Assembly (NCBI GenBank): GCA_036308645.1
Contig: JAXJVH010000001.1
Coordinates: forward strand, 13,398-77,397
Direction of reading: 5' to 3'
Source of the DNA: RUG11462 sp036308645
GTDB taxonomy: Bacteria > Bacillota > Clostridia > Oscillospirales > Acutalibacteraceae
DNA length: 64,000 nucleotides
Shown here piece after piece: positions 35,593 through 44,601 of the stretch (positions are counted from its first letter, which is position 1; each line of letters opens with the position of its first letter). Made by a program: the position numbers and the translations under genes. A model generated the notes under the pieces. That model made no database searches. It saw only the letters and a list, made by a program, of their open reading frames with translations, and was not told the DNA's origin.

Positions 35593-36195
35593 ATGGCTTA
35601 TAATATTCCGTCAATCGAAACATTAATTGACAAATTCACATCTTTGCCGTCAATAGGCAGAAAGTCTGCAAGCAGAATTGCTTTTCATCTGTTAAGTCTT
35701 TCAGAGCAACAGGTTCAAGATTTTGCCGACGCAATGGTTAATGCAAAAAAATCGGTTAAATACTGCAAAAAATGTCAAACTTTAACCGATACCGAACTTT
35801 GTTCTATATGCTCCGATTCAGGCAGAAACACCGCACAAATATGCGTTGTCGAATCACCGCAGGATGTAATGGCATTTGAACGCACAAGAGAATATAACGG
35901 CACATATCATGTTTTACACGGACTTTTATCCCCTATCGACGGCATTACGCCCGAAAATTTAAAGATTAAAGAACTTTTGTACCGTGTAACAAATGAAGAT
36001 GTTGAAGAAGTTATCATGGCTACCAATCCTACAGTAGACGGTGAGGCAACCGCTATGTATATTTCAAAACTGTTAAAGCCGTTTGAAATTAAAGTTACAC
36101 GTTTAGCGTACGGTATACCCGTAGGTGCTTCACTTGAATATTCCGACGAGGTAACGCTTCTTCGTGCATTTGAAGGCAGAAGTGAATTAGATTAA
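35593..36195 (+). CDS. recR: Recombination mediator RecR
   Basis: 200 residues. N-terminal HhH region (FTSLPSIGRKSASRIAFHLL), a zinc finger with Cys pairs (CKKCQTLTD, LCSICSD), then a Toprim domain (VVESPQDVMAFE) and the C-terminal Walker-B-like region. RecR loads RecA with RecO/RecF at gaps. The ATG has only a weak ribosome site, consistent with coupling to ybaB upstream. Confidence 0.97.
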   Translation: MAYNIPSIETLIDKFTSLPSIGRKSASRIAFHLLSLSEQQVQDFADAMVNAKKSVKYCKKCQTLTDTELCSICSDSGRNTAQICVVESPQDVMAFERTREYNGTYHVLHGLLSPIDGITPENLKIKELLYRVTNEDVEEVIMATNPTVDGEATAMYISKLLKPFEIKVTRLAYGIPVGASLEYSDEVTLLRAFEGRSELD

Positions 36196-36229
36196 TATAA
36201 TTAATAATTACTACAAGGAGGTTTTTGCT

Positions 36230-36694
36230 TTGATCAATGATTCTGTAAAAATAATTGCTAACAATAAAAAAGCATATCATGAGTACTTTGTACTTGACAA
36301 ACTCGAAGCAGGAATCGAACTTGTCGGTACTGAAGTAAAATCAATCCGCGCCGGCCGAGTGAACTTAAAAGAAAGCTGGTGTATGATAAAAAACGGTGAA
36401 ATTTTTGTAAACGGTATGCATATTTCACCTTATGAACAGGGAAATATATTTAACAAAGACCCTTTCAGAGTCAGAAAATTACTTATGCACAGAAAGGAAA
36501 TCGACCGACTTTTCGGAAAAACAAAGCAAGACGGTCTTACTTTAATTCCACTTTCGGTCTACTTTAAAAATTCAAAAGTTAAAGTCGAAATAGGACTGTG
36601 CAAGGGTAAAAATCTTCACGATAAACGTGAAACACTTGCTAAAAAGCAAGCGCAAAGAGATATTGACCGCGCTATGAAAGAGCGTTCAAGATAA
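36230..36694 (+). CDS. smpB: SsrA-binding protein SmpB
   Basis: 154 residues. The OB-fold signatures KAYHEYFVLDKLEAGIEL, GTEVKSIRAGRVNLKE and the basic C-terminal tail (KKQAQRDIDRAMK) are present. SmpB binds tmRNA and brings it to stalled ribosomes. It starts with TTG, with AAGGAGG 9 bases upstream. ssrA follows 22 bases after its stop, so protein and RNA partners are adjacent. Confidence 0.97.
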   Translation: MINDSVKIIANNKKAYHEYFVLDKLEAGIELVGTEVKSIRAGRVNLKESWCMIKNGEIFVNGMHISPYEQGNIFNKDPFRVRKLLMHRKEIDRLFGKTKQDGLTLIPLSVYFKNSKVKVEIGLCKGKNLHDKRETLAKKQAQRDIDRAMKERSR

Positions 36695-36716
36695 ACAAAG
36701 CAACAAAATCATACTC

Positions 36717-37064
36717 GGGGGCGTAAAGGTTTCGACGGGGATTTTGAACTGAATTAAGCGAGTAGCGGAGTTGCACCGCTTTAAAAGTAACACTTTATAA
36801 ATTAAACAACAAAACTAATGTTGCTTTAGCAGCCTAAGTGCTGCTCGTTCCCTATCGGATTACCGCAGCCGATAACGGGGCGTCGATTAGCGGTAAATGT
36901 GAGCAAAAGAGTAGCCTTGTATTTTGCCACACATTAAAGGCTACCGAGTAATACCGCTTGTTAATCAGCAGTATTACAAGGGAATTTTAAATGATTAACT
37001 GCACTCGGAGAAAGATTTAGGAATGAGTTTTCGGACAGGGGTTCGACTCCCCTCGCCTCCACCA
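36717..37064 (+). ncRNA. ssrA: Transfer-messenger RNA (tmRNA)
   Basis: 348 bases. The 5' GGGGGCG pairs with 3' CGCCTCC, followed by ACCA. The T-loop GTTCGACTCC and the start GGGGGCGTAAAGG are typical. The tag reading frame ends ...NNKTNVALAA with stop TAA at 36835-36837; I cannot fix the resume codon from the sequence alone. tmRNA adds a degradation tag to stalled proteins, with SmpB. Confidence 0.97.
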
Positions 37065-37065
37065 T

Positions 37066-37102
37066 GTCGCCGCAAGCTACCTATCGCTTGCGGCGACTTT
37101 TT
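37066..37102 (+). terminator. Terminator of ssrA
   Basis: A 12-bp GC-rich stem GTCGCCGCAAGC with its complement, followed by TTTTT. Confidence 0.92.
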
Positions 37103-37182
37103 ACAAAAGTAAGCTGCTCGCTCATTTAGAGAAAACGAAACTTAATAAGTATTTTTTGCTGAATAAATACGTATATATAACA

Positions 37183-37211
37183 TAAAAAGCCGCTTAAAAG
37201 CGGCTTTTTAT
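37183..37211 (-). terminator. Terminator of the zinc operon
   Basis: An AAAAAGCCGC/GCGGCTTTTT inverted repeat, with T's on both strands. It is about 19 bases past the LUD gene stop. Confidence 0.88.
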
Positions 37212-37229
37212 GTTATAGAAATATTCTTT

Positions 37230-37859
37230 TTAAAATCCTAAATTCTCATTTACTAAAATAACCTTGATTTTACCGGCAGGTCTTGAAATTCTTGTAGTTA
37301 CAATATTGCAACAAATACAATCGGCGGTTTTGCAGTCAAGACAAGCGCCTGTTTGTGAACAACCTGTAACTTTATCAGGAAAACGCTGAATGTTTACAGG
37401 TGCCGCAACGGTTCTTGCCCTGTTCAAAGCAGCGTCATATCCTTGCACAACCTTGTTCATACCGGCAATAACAATAACGTTTTTAGGTCCGAATATTAAA
37501 GCCGCGCATCTGTTTCCGTTGCCGTCGATATTAATGAGTTGACCGTCATCGCAGATTGCATTGGCGCTCATTATGTAGTAATCAGCAAAAAAGGCCTCTC
37601 GTGCAATATCCTGTCCGTCTTTAGCATTTTCTCTATCAAGAATATTGTAATTGCCGTTTTTCAATGCCACATCAAGACCGATTTCTTTCATAGTCATAGT
37701 GCCGCCCCATGAAACTGTTGAACCTTCTTCAATAAGTTCTAACGCCTTTTTCAAAGCGTCTTCTTTTGTTTCGCAAAAATACGGTTCCATAAAACGAGAT
37801 TTCATATTTTTCATAACTCGTTCTGCTAACAGCCTGTTTTTACTTTCAATACAACCCAT
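37230..37859 (-). CDS. LUD domain (DUF162, LutC-like) protein
   Basis: 209 residues. The LUD fold is indicated by VSWGGTMTMKEIGL, NGNYNILDR and VIVIAGMNKVV. A C-terminal Cys-rich segment (CSQTGACLDCKTADCICC) could hold an iron-sulfur cluster or metal. LutC-type proteins help in L-lactate oxidation with LutA/LutB, which are absent here. Because it ends the zinc operon, a metal-linked role is possible but unproven. Confidence 0.85.
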   Translation of the reverse strand: MGCIESKNRLLAERVMKNMKSRFMEPYFCETKEDALKKALELIEEGSTVSWGGTMTMKEIGLDVALKNGNYNILDRENAKDGQDIAREAFFADYYIMSANAICDDGQLINIDGNGNRCAALIFGPKNVIVIAGMNKVVQGYDAALNRARTVAAPVNIQRFPDKVTGCSQTGACLDCKTADCICCNIVTTRISRPAGKIKVILVNENLGF

Positions 37860-37879
37860 AGATAAAACCTCCGTTTGTT

Positions 37880-38350
37880 TTATGATACGGTAGCCAAACC
37901 TCTTTGAGTTAATACGTCCACTTTAGAAGCATTAAGTGTCAAATAAGTTTGACCGTCCTCTTCATATTTATCAAGTATTCCTTCTACCCTAATCCAATCA
38001 TCGGTAGTCGGCATATCTCCGTTATAAGTAAATTCAAATCCACACATTGCACCGTCGTTACCGCAACAACCCGGACCTGTTCTGTAAACGTAATAATATT
38101 CTTTATCATTATAAGTCTGCTTTTCAAAACAACCTTCGATAATAATATTATCGCCCAAATAATTATCGGTATTAGTGTAAATCTCGTTAATTTTTGCTAC
38201 AAAAGCGTTTTCGGAAACCTCAACTGTTTCAGCCTTTTTCGTTGTATATTCATACACGTCACTGCTTTTAACATTTGAATTTTCTTCTGCGTTTGAGCAT
38301 CCGCAAAGCGCCAAAATCATTATAAAAACTAAAATATAAACTTTTTTCAT
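37880..38350 (-). CDS. Cys-rich lipoprotein of a zinc-uptake operon
   Basis: 156 residues with signal peptide and lipobox LCGC (Cys18). The mature part has a YVYRTGPGCCGNDGAMCGFEF motif followed by strands (WIRVEGILDKYEEDGQTYLTL). It resembles an OB-fold; the CCG..D..CG pattern recalls the C-terminal domain of YcgQ-type (DUF1980) proteins that accompany metal transporters. It lies 4 bases after znuB. Metal binding through these cysteines is plausible, not shown. Confidence 0.7.
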   Translation of the reverse strand: MKKVYILVFIMILALCGCSNAEENSNVKSSDVYEYTTKKAETVEVSENAFVAKINEIYTNTDNYLGDNIIIEGCFEKQTYNDKEYYYVYRTGPGCCGNDGAMCGFEFTYNGDMPTTDDWIRVEGILDKYEEDGQTYLTLNASKVDVLTQRGLATVS

Positions 38351-38354
38351 AATA

Positions 38355-39227
38355 TTAAACTCTCCTCATTGATTTACCAATCACTGAGAAAATTATAAAA
38401 GCAGCAAGATTTGTCATAACTACACACGGACCTGTCGGAAGTGAAAATCTGCAACCTATTAAAAATCCGATAATAAAACAAGCAACCGAAAGAACCGCTG
38501 ATGAAATTACTACGCTTAAAAAACTTCTGAATAAACGCATAGAAGTAAGCGCAGGAAAAACAACCAAAGCAGGTATCATAACCGCACCAGTCATTCTGAT
38601 TCCAAGCACTATGGTTACTGCAGTAAGCAAAGCAATCATCATATTATATAATTCAGGTTTTACACCTGTTGCTTTTGAAAAGTTTTCATCAAATGTAATG
38701 GTAAAAATTTTTGTATAAAAGAAAACAAACAATATTATTACAACAATTGAAAGTGCGACAGAAATAACTAAATCTTTATCGGTAATTGATGTTATAGAAG
38801 CGCTGCTGAAAAGATTATTACACACATCGGCAGTACCGCCGCTGGAAATATTAAAAACAATATAACCGAAAGCCATTGCGCTTGTTGACACTAAAGCGAT
38901 AGCAGAATCGCCTTTAATTTTACTGTTCTCGGTAATTCTTAAAAGGAAAAATGCCGCTATCACAACAATCGGAATAGTAAATTCAAGTTTAAAGTTTTCG
39001 TTTATAGAAAGCAAACTCGCAAGTGCCAAAGCGCCGAAGCCTACGTGAGAAAGTCCGTCGCCAATCATAGAAAATCGTTTTAAAACAAGACTTACGCCAA
39101 GTAAAGACGCACATAGTGCAACCAATACACCTACTATTAAAACTCTTACGAATATTTTCATGTAAAAATCATCTGCAAACATATCGGCAAAAGTCATAGT
39201 ATTCGAAGACAATGTTAAAAAGTTCAT
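38355..39227 (-). CDS. znuB: Zinc ABC transporter permease
   Basis: 290 residues, eight or nine hydrophobic segments of the ABC-3 (ZnuB/MntB) family, including GDGLSHVGFGALA near residue 56. It overlaps the ATPase gene by 4 bases. It forms the membrane channel of the zinc importer with the adjacent ATPase and binding protein. Confidence 0.93.
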   Translation of the reverse strand: MNFLTLSSNTMTFADMFADDFYMKIFVRVLIVGVLVALCASLLGVSLVLKRFSMIGDGLSHVGFGALALASLLSINENFKLEFTIPIVVIAAFFLLRITENSKIKGDSAIALVSTSAMAFGYIVFNISSGGTADVCNNLFSSASITSITDKDLVISVALSIVVIILFVFFYTKIFTITFDENFSKATGVKPELYNMMIALLTAVTIVLGIRMTGAVMIPALVVFPALTSMRLFRSFLSVVISSAVLSVACFIIGFLIGCRFSLPTGPCVVMTNLAAFIIFSVIGKSMRRV

Positions 39228-39928
39228 ACAATCTCCCCTCCTAAAAACTTTTTGCCGATTTCAGAATTAAAATATTCTTCTCTTGTTCCGTAAAAAGAAG
39301 AATGATGATTTAACTGCAAAATATGCGAAGCCTCATTCAAAACTCCGTTTAAATCATGCGAAATCATAACAATGGTAATACCGCTGTCATTGATTTTTTT
39401 AACAAGAGCATAAAGTTCGGCAGTTACAACTGGATCAAGTCCCGCAACAGGCTCGTCCAACAACAAAATCTTTTTTGTAGCGCATAAAGCCCTTGCTAAA
39501 AGCACCCTTTGTTGCTGACCGCCTGAAAGCGTGTTATACGGTGTATGCCTTAACTCGCTTATACCCAAACGCTCCATATTAGACAATGCAATATTTTTTT
39601 CTTTTTTTGTATAAAAAGGCTTTAATCCCATATTATTTATACAACCTGAAATAACTACCTCGTATACGGAAGCAGGAAAATCTCTTTGAATATTCGTCTG
39701 TTGAGGAATATATCCGATTTCATTTTGAGTAAGTCCGTCGCCGTAGGTAATAGATCCCTTAGATGGTTTTTTAAGCCCCAAAATTCCTTTTAACAAAGTT
39801 GATTTACCGGAACCGTTTTCACCTACAATACAGAAATACTGCCCTTGTTTTATTTCAACAGATAAATCTGAAATAACCGTCTTTCCGTCATAAGAAAGCG
39901 AAATATTATCACATTTTATTAATGCCAT
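39224..39928 (-). CDS. znuC: Zinc ABC transporter ATP-binding protein
   Basis: 234 residues with Walker A GENGSGKST, signature LSGGQQQRVLLARAL, Walker B ILLLDEPVAGLD and H-loop MISHDL. It begins immediately after the binding-protein stop and overlaps the permease. It energises metal uptake. Confidence 0.94.
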   Translation of the reverse strand: MALIKCDNISLSYDGKTVISDLSVEIKQGQYFCIVGENGSGKSTLLKGILGLKKPSKGSITYGDGLTQNEIGYIPQQTNIQRDFPASVYEVVISGCINNMGLKPFYTKKEKNIALSNMERLGISELRHTPYNTLSGGQQQRVLLARALCATKKILLLDEPVAGLDPVVTAELYALVKKINDSGITIVMISHDLNGVLNEASHILQLNHHSSFYGTREEYFNSEIGKKFLGGEIV

Positions 39929-40897
39929 TTAATTTAAAGCCTCCGAAAGATTAGTTAAATTCTTATTCATAAGAGAAATATAATCTTCTCCCGACTCAAA
40001 TTCCTCTTGAGTCAAATCGTGACAGGAATGAAGCAATAATGCTTTTGCGCCTGTTTCTTTAGATACCTGATTACAAATACTCATTGTAGAACCATCTGTA
40101 TAAAATACAGCCGGAAGTTCTTCGGTTTTTACTTTGTTTACCAAAAAACTTATTGTTGCAAGCGACGCTTCGCCCGAACTTGAACATCCCGGAAATGCTG
40201 CAAAATATTCAAGCGAATATCTTTCGATTAAATATCTAAACGGGAAACGGTCTGCGATAACAATGGTTTTCCTTTTTGAACTATTTACCATATTTTCAAA
40301 TGATTCATCGAGTTTTGTTAATTTTTCGCAATATTCTTTGTAATTTGCGTCATAAAACGAAGCGTTTTCAGGATCTATTTTCTTTGCAACTTCGGTGATT
40401 TTACTACAAATTTTAATAACATTCAAAGGATTAGTCCAAATATGTTCGTCGGTTTCAGGTGCGTCTTCGTCGTGTTCTTCATCGTCATGTTCTTCTTCCT
40501 GCATACCTTCAACCAATTCTTCATCATAGGTTTGTACCTCATCCATAGCACAAACTACAGTTGACAAATCCTTATCTTTAAATCCATCGGATTCTTCAAT
40601 AAACTCATCAGTTTCTCCACCGCAGTAAATAAACATATCACTGTTATGCACCAAAGAAAGATCGGCAAGGTCAATATTAGATTTATAATCGTGAGAAGAT
40701 TTACCCGGTTCAACCAACATTTTAATATCCATTTTATCTTTTACAATATTTTTTGCAAAATCATAAAAAGGAAAAATAGTAGCAACAACCACCGGCTTTT
40801 TATCAGCGTCACTTTCTTTTTCTTCATTGTTTTGACAACCTGAAAAAGAAGCCATAATTATTACTACCGCAACAATTAATGCAATAATTTTTTTCAA
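39929..40897 (-). CDS. znuA: Zinc ABC transporter substrate-binding lipoprotein
   Basis: 322 residues. Signal and lipobox FSGC (Cys21), a Zn-binding loop very rich in His, Asp and Glu at about 135-157 (EEEHDDEEHDEDAPETDEH), and the metal-site His residues elsewhere (SSHDYKS, DRFPFRYL). The acidic-His loop is the hallmark of ZnuA and argues for zinc over manganese. It follows the small membrane protein gene by 46 bases. Confidence 0.93.
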   Translation of the reverse strand: MKKIIALIVAVVIIMASFSGCQNNEEKESDADKKPVVVATIFPFYDFAKNIVKDKMDIKMLVEPGKSSHDYKSNIDLADLSLVHNSDMFIYCGGETDEFIEESDGFKDKDLSTVVCAMDEVQTYDEELVEGMQEEEHDDEEHDEDAPETDEHIWTNPLNVIKICSKITEVAKKIDPENASFYDANYKEYCEKLTKLDESFENMVNSSKRKTIVIADRFPFRYLIERYSLEYFAAFPGCSSSGEASLATISFLVNKVKTEELPAVFYTDGSTMSICNQVSKETGAKALLLHSCHDLTQEEFESGEDYISLMNKNLTNLSEALN

Positions 40898-40943
40898 AAC
40901 AAAAAATCTCCTTTATTTTAATAGTTAATAAAAAGAGATTTAT

Positions 40944-41222
40944 TCAACAATTAATTCTCACCCGATTAAAAACAAGTGAAAATAACAATATATTATTTTT
41001 TATAAATTTATCAAAAACAATGCCTGAAACAATAATTGCAGACAAAATTAACTGTATATCAAATACAAAAGCTGAATTTAATGCGGAACAAACCGAACAT
41101 ATTTCATGATTCGGGCAATTATGAAAAACTGAAAATACAGAGCAAATAGATAATAAAATCAGGCAAAAGCACAAAACAACTACAACAGTTCGCTTTAAAA
41201 AACGATTTTTCATTTTGCTCAT
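40944..41222 (-). CDS. Small Cys-rich membrane protein heading the zinc operon
   Basis: 92 residues with two membrane segments around a short loop FHNCPNHEICSVC (three Cys and two His in 13 residues), an arrangement suited to binding a metal. Similar short proteins occur before zinc-transport genes in Firmicutes. The ATG has a GGATG-type site and a TATAAT lies upstream on the minus strand near 41255. I know no name. A zinc-sensing or handling role is inferred from position and motif. Confidence 0.65.
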   Translation of the reverse strand: MSKMKNRFLKRTVVVVLCFCLILLSICSVFSVFHNCPNHEICSVCSALNSAFVFDIQLILSAIIVSGIVFDKFIKNNILLFSLVFNRVRINC

Positions 41223-41288
41223 CCTTTCAATTTACAAATATATATTAAAAATATTATATCATAAAATTCCAAAAAAAGCAAATGAAAT

Positions 41289-41717
41289 TTAAGATTTACC
41301 TTTAAAACTTGTTCTGCACTTCGGACAGGTTATAGTGATTTTTCCTTTGTGTTTCGGAACTCGAAGTTTTGCTTTGCAATTCGGACATTTAAAATACTTA
41401 TAGCCCGGCTCTTTTTTCGGTGCGGAATAATAATCGTTTGAATTAACGTTATTAAAATCATTGGTTTTATGCTTTAAAGGAATTTTTCCGATTATTTTCA
41501 TAAACTTTTCATTTTCATTTCTTCTTGCATAATGATTTGATGAAAAAAACCTTAACAAATAAAAGACAACGCAAAGAGTTTGCAGAATATAAATTATTCG
41601 GGAATGAACAAATATATTAATAACAGCAAAAATTATCATAAGTACAAATAAAAACATATTCAGTCCGTCGTTGCCGTATTTGTTATACAAAATCTGCATT
41701 AATTTATTTCTAAACAT
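41289..41717 (-). CDS. Membrane protein with C-terminal zinc ribbon
   Basis: 142 residues: two membrane segments in the first 60, a basic/Asn-rich linker, and a C-terminal ribbon CPNCKAKLRVPKHKGKI..CPKC with two CxxC knuckles. The pattern occurs in many clostridial genomes without known function. Its own AAAGGA site precedes the ATG. It is upstream of the zinc operon on the same strand and may be a separate unit. Confidence 0.75.
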   Translation of the reverse strand: MFRNKLMQILYNKYGNDGLNMFLFVLMIIFAVINIFVHSRIIYILQTLCVVFYLLRFFSSNHYARRNENEKFMKIIGKIPLKHKTNDFNNVNSNDYYSAPKKEPGYKYFKCPNCKAKLRVPKHKGKITITCPKCRTSFKGKS

Positions 41718-41808
41718 ACTCTAAATCCTTTCTTTTATTAATTATATTATATACTCAAAATTTTAAAAATTGTTAATAAGCAGTAAACATATTGAAAAAA
41801 ACATAAAA

Positions 41809-41833
41809 ACTGCGCCGAAAATTCGACGCAGAA
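41809..41833 (-). terminator. Terminator of murT-gatD
   Basis: A CTGCGTCGAA/TTCGGCGCAG stem (one mismatch) on the minus strand, followed by TTTTTATGTTTTTTT. Confidence 0.85.
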
Positions 41834-41839
41834 TTAAAG

Positions 41840-42574
41840 TTATTCATTTATATAGGTCTTCATTACAAATTGATGAGCTTTAAATTCAAATTCATCGTTA
41901 AGCGGAATTATTTCTTCATCACCGAATTTATTTAAAAGCGCTTTTTTAATAAGCAAATCTGCAAATTGCGGATTTTTAGGCAGTACAGGTCCGTGAGAGT
42001 AAGTACAAAAAGTATTTTTATACAACGCCCCTTCGGTTTTATCCTCTCCGTTGTTTCCGTAACCGCTGATTACAGTACCTAAAGGTTTGATATTTTCTCC
42101 GAGATAAGTTTTACCCGAATGATTTTCAAAGCCTGCTATTTCAATGTCTTCCTCTGTTTTATAAGCATAATTTCCAATCATTCTTTGTTGAGAGCCTACG
42201 GTATAAAAATCAAGCGCACCGATAAAATCCAACTGCTTGCCATCGTAGGTTTTATAGTATTTTCCAAGCATCTGATAACCGCCGCAAATAGCAAGCAAGA
42301 CCTTTTCATTTTCAATAGCATAGCCAATTGCTTTTTCTTTATCGCCTTTTAAATCGTTAAGCAAAACATCTTGCTCAAAATCCTGACCGCCGCCAATAAA
42401 AATTATATCCGCCTCTTCGGGAATAAATTTTTCTCCCATTTTTATTTCATTTACTTGCGCCGCAATTCCTCTTCGTTCAATTCTTTGCTTTAAGCAAAGT
42501 ATGTTTCCCCTATCGCCGTAAAGGTTCAGCAAATCGGGATAAATATGGCAAATATTTAAACTTCTCACTCCCAA
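41840..42574 (-). CDS. gatD: Lipid II isoglutaminyl synthase, glutamine amidotransferase subunit GatD
   Basis: 244 residues of the CobB/CobQ amidotransferase type. The nucleophile Cys97 lies in LLAICGGYQMLG, with His in TYSHGPVLPK. GatD takes ammonia from glutamine; MurT uses it to amidate D-Glu of lipid II. It overlaps murT by 10 bases. GGGAG precedes the ATG. Confidence 0.95.
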   Translation of the reverse strand: MGVRSLNICHIYPDLLNLYGDRGNILCLKQRIERRGIAAQVNEIKMGEKFIPEEADIIFIGGGQDFEQDVLLNDLKGDKEKAIGYAIENEKVLLAICGGYQMLGKYYKTYDGKQLDFIGALDFYTVGSQQRMIGNYAYKTEEDIEIAGFENHSGKTYLGENIKPLGTVISGYGNNGEDKTEGALYKNTFCTYSHGPVLPKNPQFADLLIKKALLNKFGDEEIIPLNDEFEFKAHQFVMKTYINE

Positions 42575-43944
42575 AACTCCTTTCCGCCGAATCGAGCGGC
42601 AATTTTATGCCTTTGTTGCATCATAGAAGTATAAGTAGGAACTATAAAAACATCTTTATTTTTACATTCCTCTATAATAAATTCAATTTCTTTATCATAA
42701 TCTTCGTTTTCGATAACTGTTATATTATTTTCATCATATCCGTTATATTTCAAAAGCAAAGCCATATCGTAAGCGCGCTTTCCACAGGTATAAACCTTTT
42801 TCAAATACGGCGACTCAAAAAGATTATGAAAATGAACGTCCCATATCCAACTGACGTCTTTTCCGTCGGCGGCATTGTCGTTAAGGCAAAAGATTACCGC
42901 AAAATCATTTGTAACACGGGATAAATGTGCAGTTACCTGCGTAAATCCCGCAGGATTTTTTACAAGAATCATATTAATGTTATGACAGCCGAAAGTAAAC
43001 TTTTCCATTCTACCGAATGCGCTACTGAACTCTGAAATTGTTTTAACAATGCTTTTCGGCTCAAAACCGAGGCATTTCAGCGCAAGCGCCGCCCCTGCCG
43101 CATTATAGATATTATAAGTTCCGGGAACATTTATCTTTGTTTCAAATATTTCTCCGAAAATATTTAAATCAACAACTGAATAATCGCTCTTTATTTCGAT
43201 GATTTTTTCAACAGCGACGTCAGGTGTAACACGTTTATAGCCGCAATTTGGGCAATAATAACCGCCTAAATGTCCGAAAGTGTGATAATTATATTCATAT
43301 TTTGTTTTGCAAAAAATACAATATTCAGCGTCGGAAACGTTGGTTTCGGACGAATTTTCATCAAACGGAAGATTGACGCCGTAGGTGAAAATTTTATTAT
43401 TTGGAAAGTCTCTTGACAATGAATATGTAAGAGAACAGTCTGTGCAAAGGCACAAGGTTGAATCGGGCAAATGAGATATAGATTCTCTTATAGCGCTTAA
43501 AGTATGAGTTACCTCGCCGTATCGGTCTAACTGGTCACGAAAAATATTTGTAACCAAAACAACCTGCGGTTTTAAATAAAGGCTCACCTTTTTAAAAGCG
43601 TTTTCGTCACATTCAACGATAGCGTATTCTTTTTTGTTTTTGCCCGTAGCGGTACTGTTTAAAATAAACGACGTAGTTATGCCTGTTATAAGATTTGCAC
43701 CGGATTTATTTATAAAATAACTCTTTTTAGCGTCAATAAACATCTGCTCCAAAATTCTGCACGAGGTAGTTTTGCCGTTAGTTCCGGTAACAAGAACTAT
43801 TTTTACGTTTTTAGAAACATCTTTTAAAATGTCAGGCTTAATTTTAAGAGCCATACGTCCGGGAAGCGTTGTTCCTCCCCTGCCCGTTATTTTAAGAAAA
43901 AAATAAGTAATTCTGCATATAAGAATTGATAAAAAGGTTTTCAC
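42565..43944 (-). CDS. murT: Lipid II isoglutaminyl synthase, ligase subunit MurT
   Basis: About 459 residues. Mur ligase core with VTGTNGKTTSC at the P-loop, plus a Cys4 zinc ribbon (CIFCKTKYEY and YYCPNCGYKR), which marks MurT. An N-terminal hydrophobic segment is present. The frame is open to 44019, but I start at the GTG at 43944 because a GGGAG site sits 7 bases upstream. Amidation of the stem peptide is important for cross-linking in many Gram-positives. Confidence 0.95.
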   Translation of the reverse strand: MKTFLSILICRITYFFLKITGRGGTTLPGRMALKIKPDILKDVSKNVKIVLVTGTNGKTTSCRILEQMFIDAKKSYFINKSGANLITGITTSFILNSTATGKNKKEYAIVECDENAFKKVSLYLKPQVVLVTNIFRDQLDRYGEVTHTLSAIRESISHLPDSTLCLCTDCSLTYSLSRDFPNNKIFTYGVNLPFDENSSETNVSDAEYCIFCKTKYEYNYHTFGHLGGYYCPNCGYKRVTPDVAVEKIIEIKSDYSVVDLNIFGEIFETKINVPGTYNIYNAAGAALALKCLGFEPKSIVKTISEFSSAFGRMEKFTFGCHNINMILVKNPAGFTQVTAHLSRVTNDFAVIFCLNDNAADGKDVSWIWDVHFHNLFESPYLKKVYTCGKRAYDMALLLKYNGYDENNITVIENEDYDKEIEFIIEECKNKDVFIVPTYTSMMQQRHKIAARFGGKEFWE

Positions 43945-44005
43945 TTTATTTCTCCCGATAATTTTATTTTTATATATTTTAACGCAAAAATTCATTAAAG
44001 TCAAT

Positions 44006-44035
44006 AAGACAGCCCGCATTAAAGCAGACTGCCTT
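44006..44035 (-). terminator. Terminator-like hairpin before murT
   Basis: Twelve consecutive pairs form on the minus-strand RNA if G-U pairs are allowed, with a 6-base loop. The tail is only moderately T-rich. It lies past the PepSY lipoprotein gene stop. Confidence 0.6.
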
Positions 44036-44054
44036 ATAAATTCTAAATTTTTTA

Positions 44055-44534
44055 CTAATCCAAAATTGCGTTATTGGTTGATGATGAACCGCTGTTATTT
44101 GCATTGTTATTTCCGTTGTTGCTATTGGCATTGCCGTTTCCGTTGTTGTTTGCGTTACCGTTAGCATTGCCGTTCCCGTTGTTGTCGCTTACATTCGTTG
44201 AATTGTTAGTGTTATTGTTATTATTAGTAGTTGTAACATCCGAATTATCGTCAGTATCGCTGAAATTTGAAGATTTGTCGATAATTTTGCCTGTCATTGC
44301 GTCAACTTTATAGATATATTCGGTGCCGTCTTTTGTAAAATGAATTTTATAATAATCTCCGTTGTTATCAGTAACAAGGTCGTTTACCGCAAATTCAACA
44401 TCGGAAAGCGCCGCTCCTATATCGTCAACAACCGTTTGTTTTGCTTTATCAATACCTATATAATTATTTTTACCGCAAGCGGCGAAAGAAAGACAAATAA
44501 CAAAGCAAATAATTAAAGATATAATTTTTTTCAT
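44055..44534 (-). CDS. Lipoprotein with PepSY domain and Asn/Gly tail
   Basis: 159 residues. Lipobox FAAC (Cys20), a PepSY domain at about 26-90 (IGIDKAKQTVVDDIGA, then KIHFTKDGTEYIYKVDAMTG), and a low-complexity Asn/Gly/Ser/Thr tail of about 60. PepSY domains may modulate peptidases near the surface. The tail is a run of GNGNANGN-like repeats. Single gene with an AAGGAG site. Confidence 0.85.
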   Translation of the reverse strand: MKKIISLIICFVICLSFAACGKNNYIGIDKAKQTVVDDIGAALSDVEFAVNDLVTDNNGDYYKIHFTKDGTEYIYKVDAMTGKIIDKSSNFSDTDDNSDVTTTNNNNNTNNSTNVSDNNGNGNANGNANNNGNGNANSNNGNNNANNSGSSSTNNAILD

Positions 44535-44601
44535 AAAGAAAACTCCTTTTTTATTTCTTACATCTTAATTATTTGCCGTTAATTTGTTTTTATTCAGTTT
44601 T

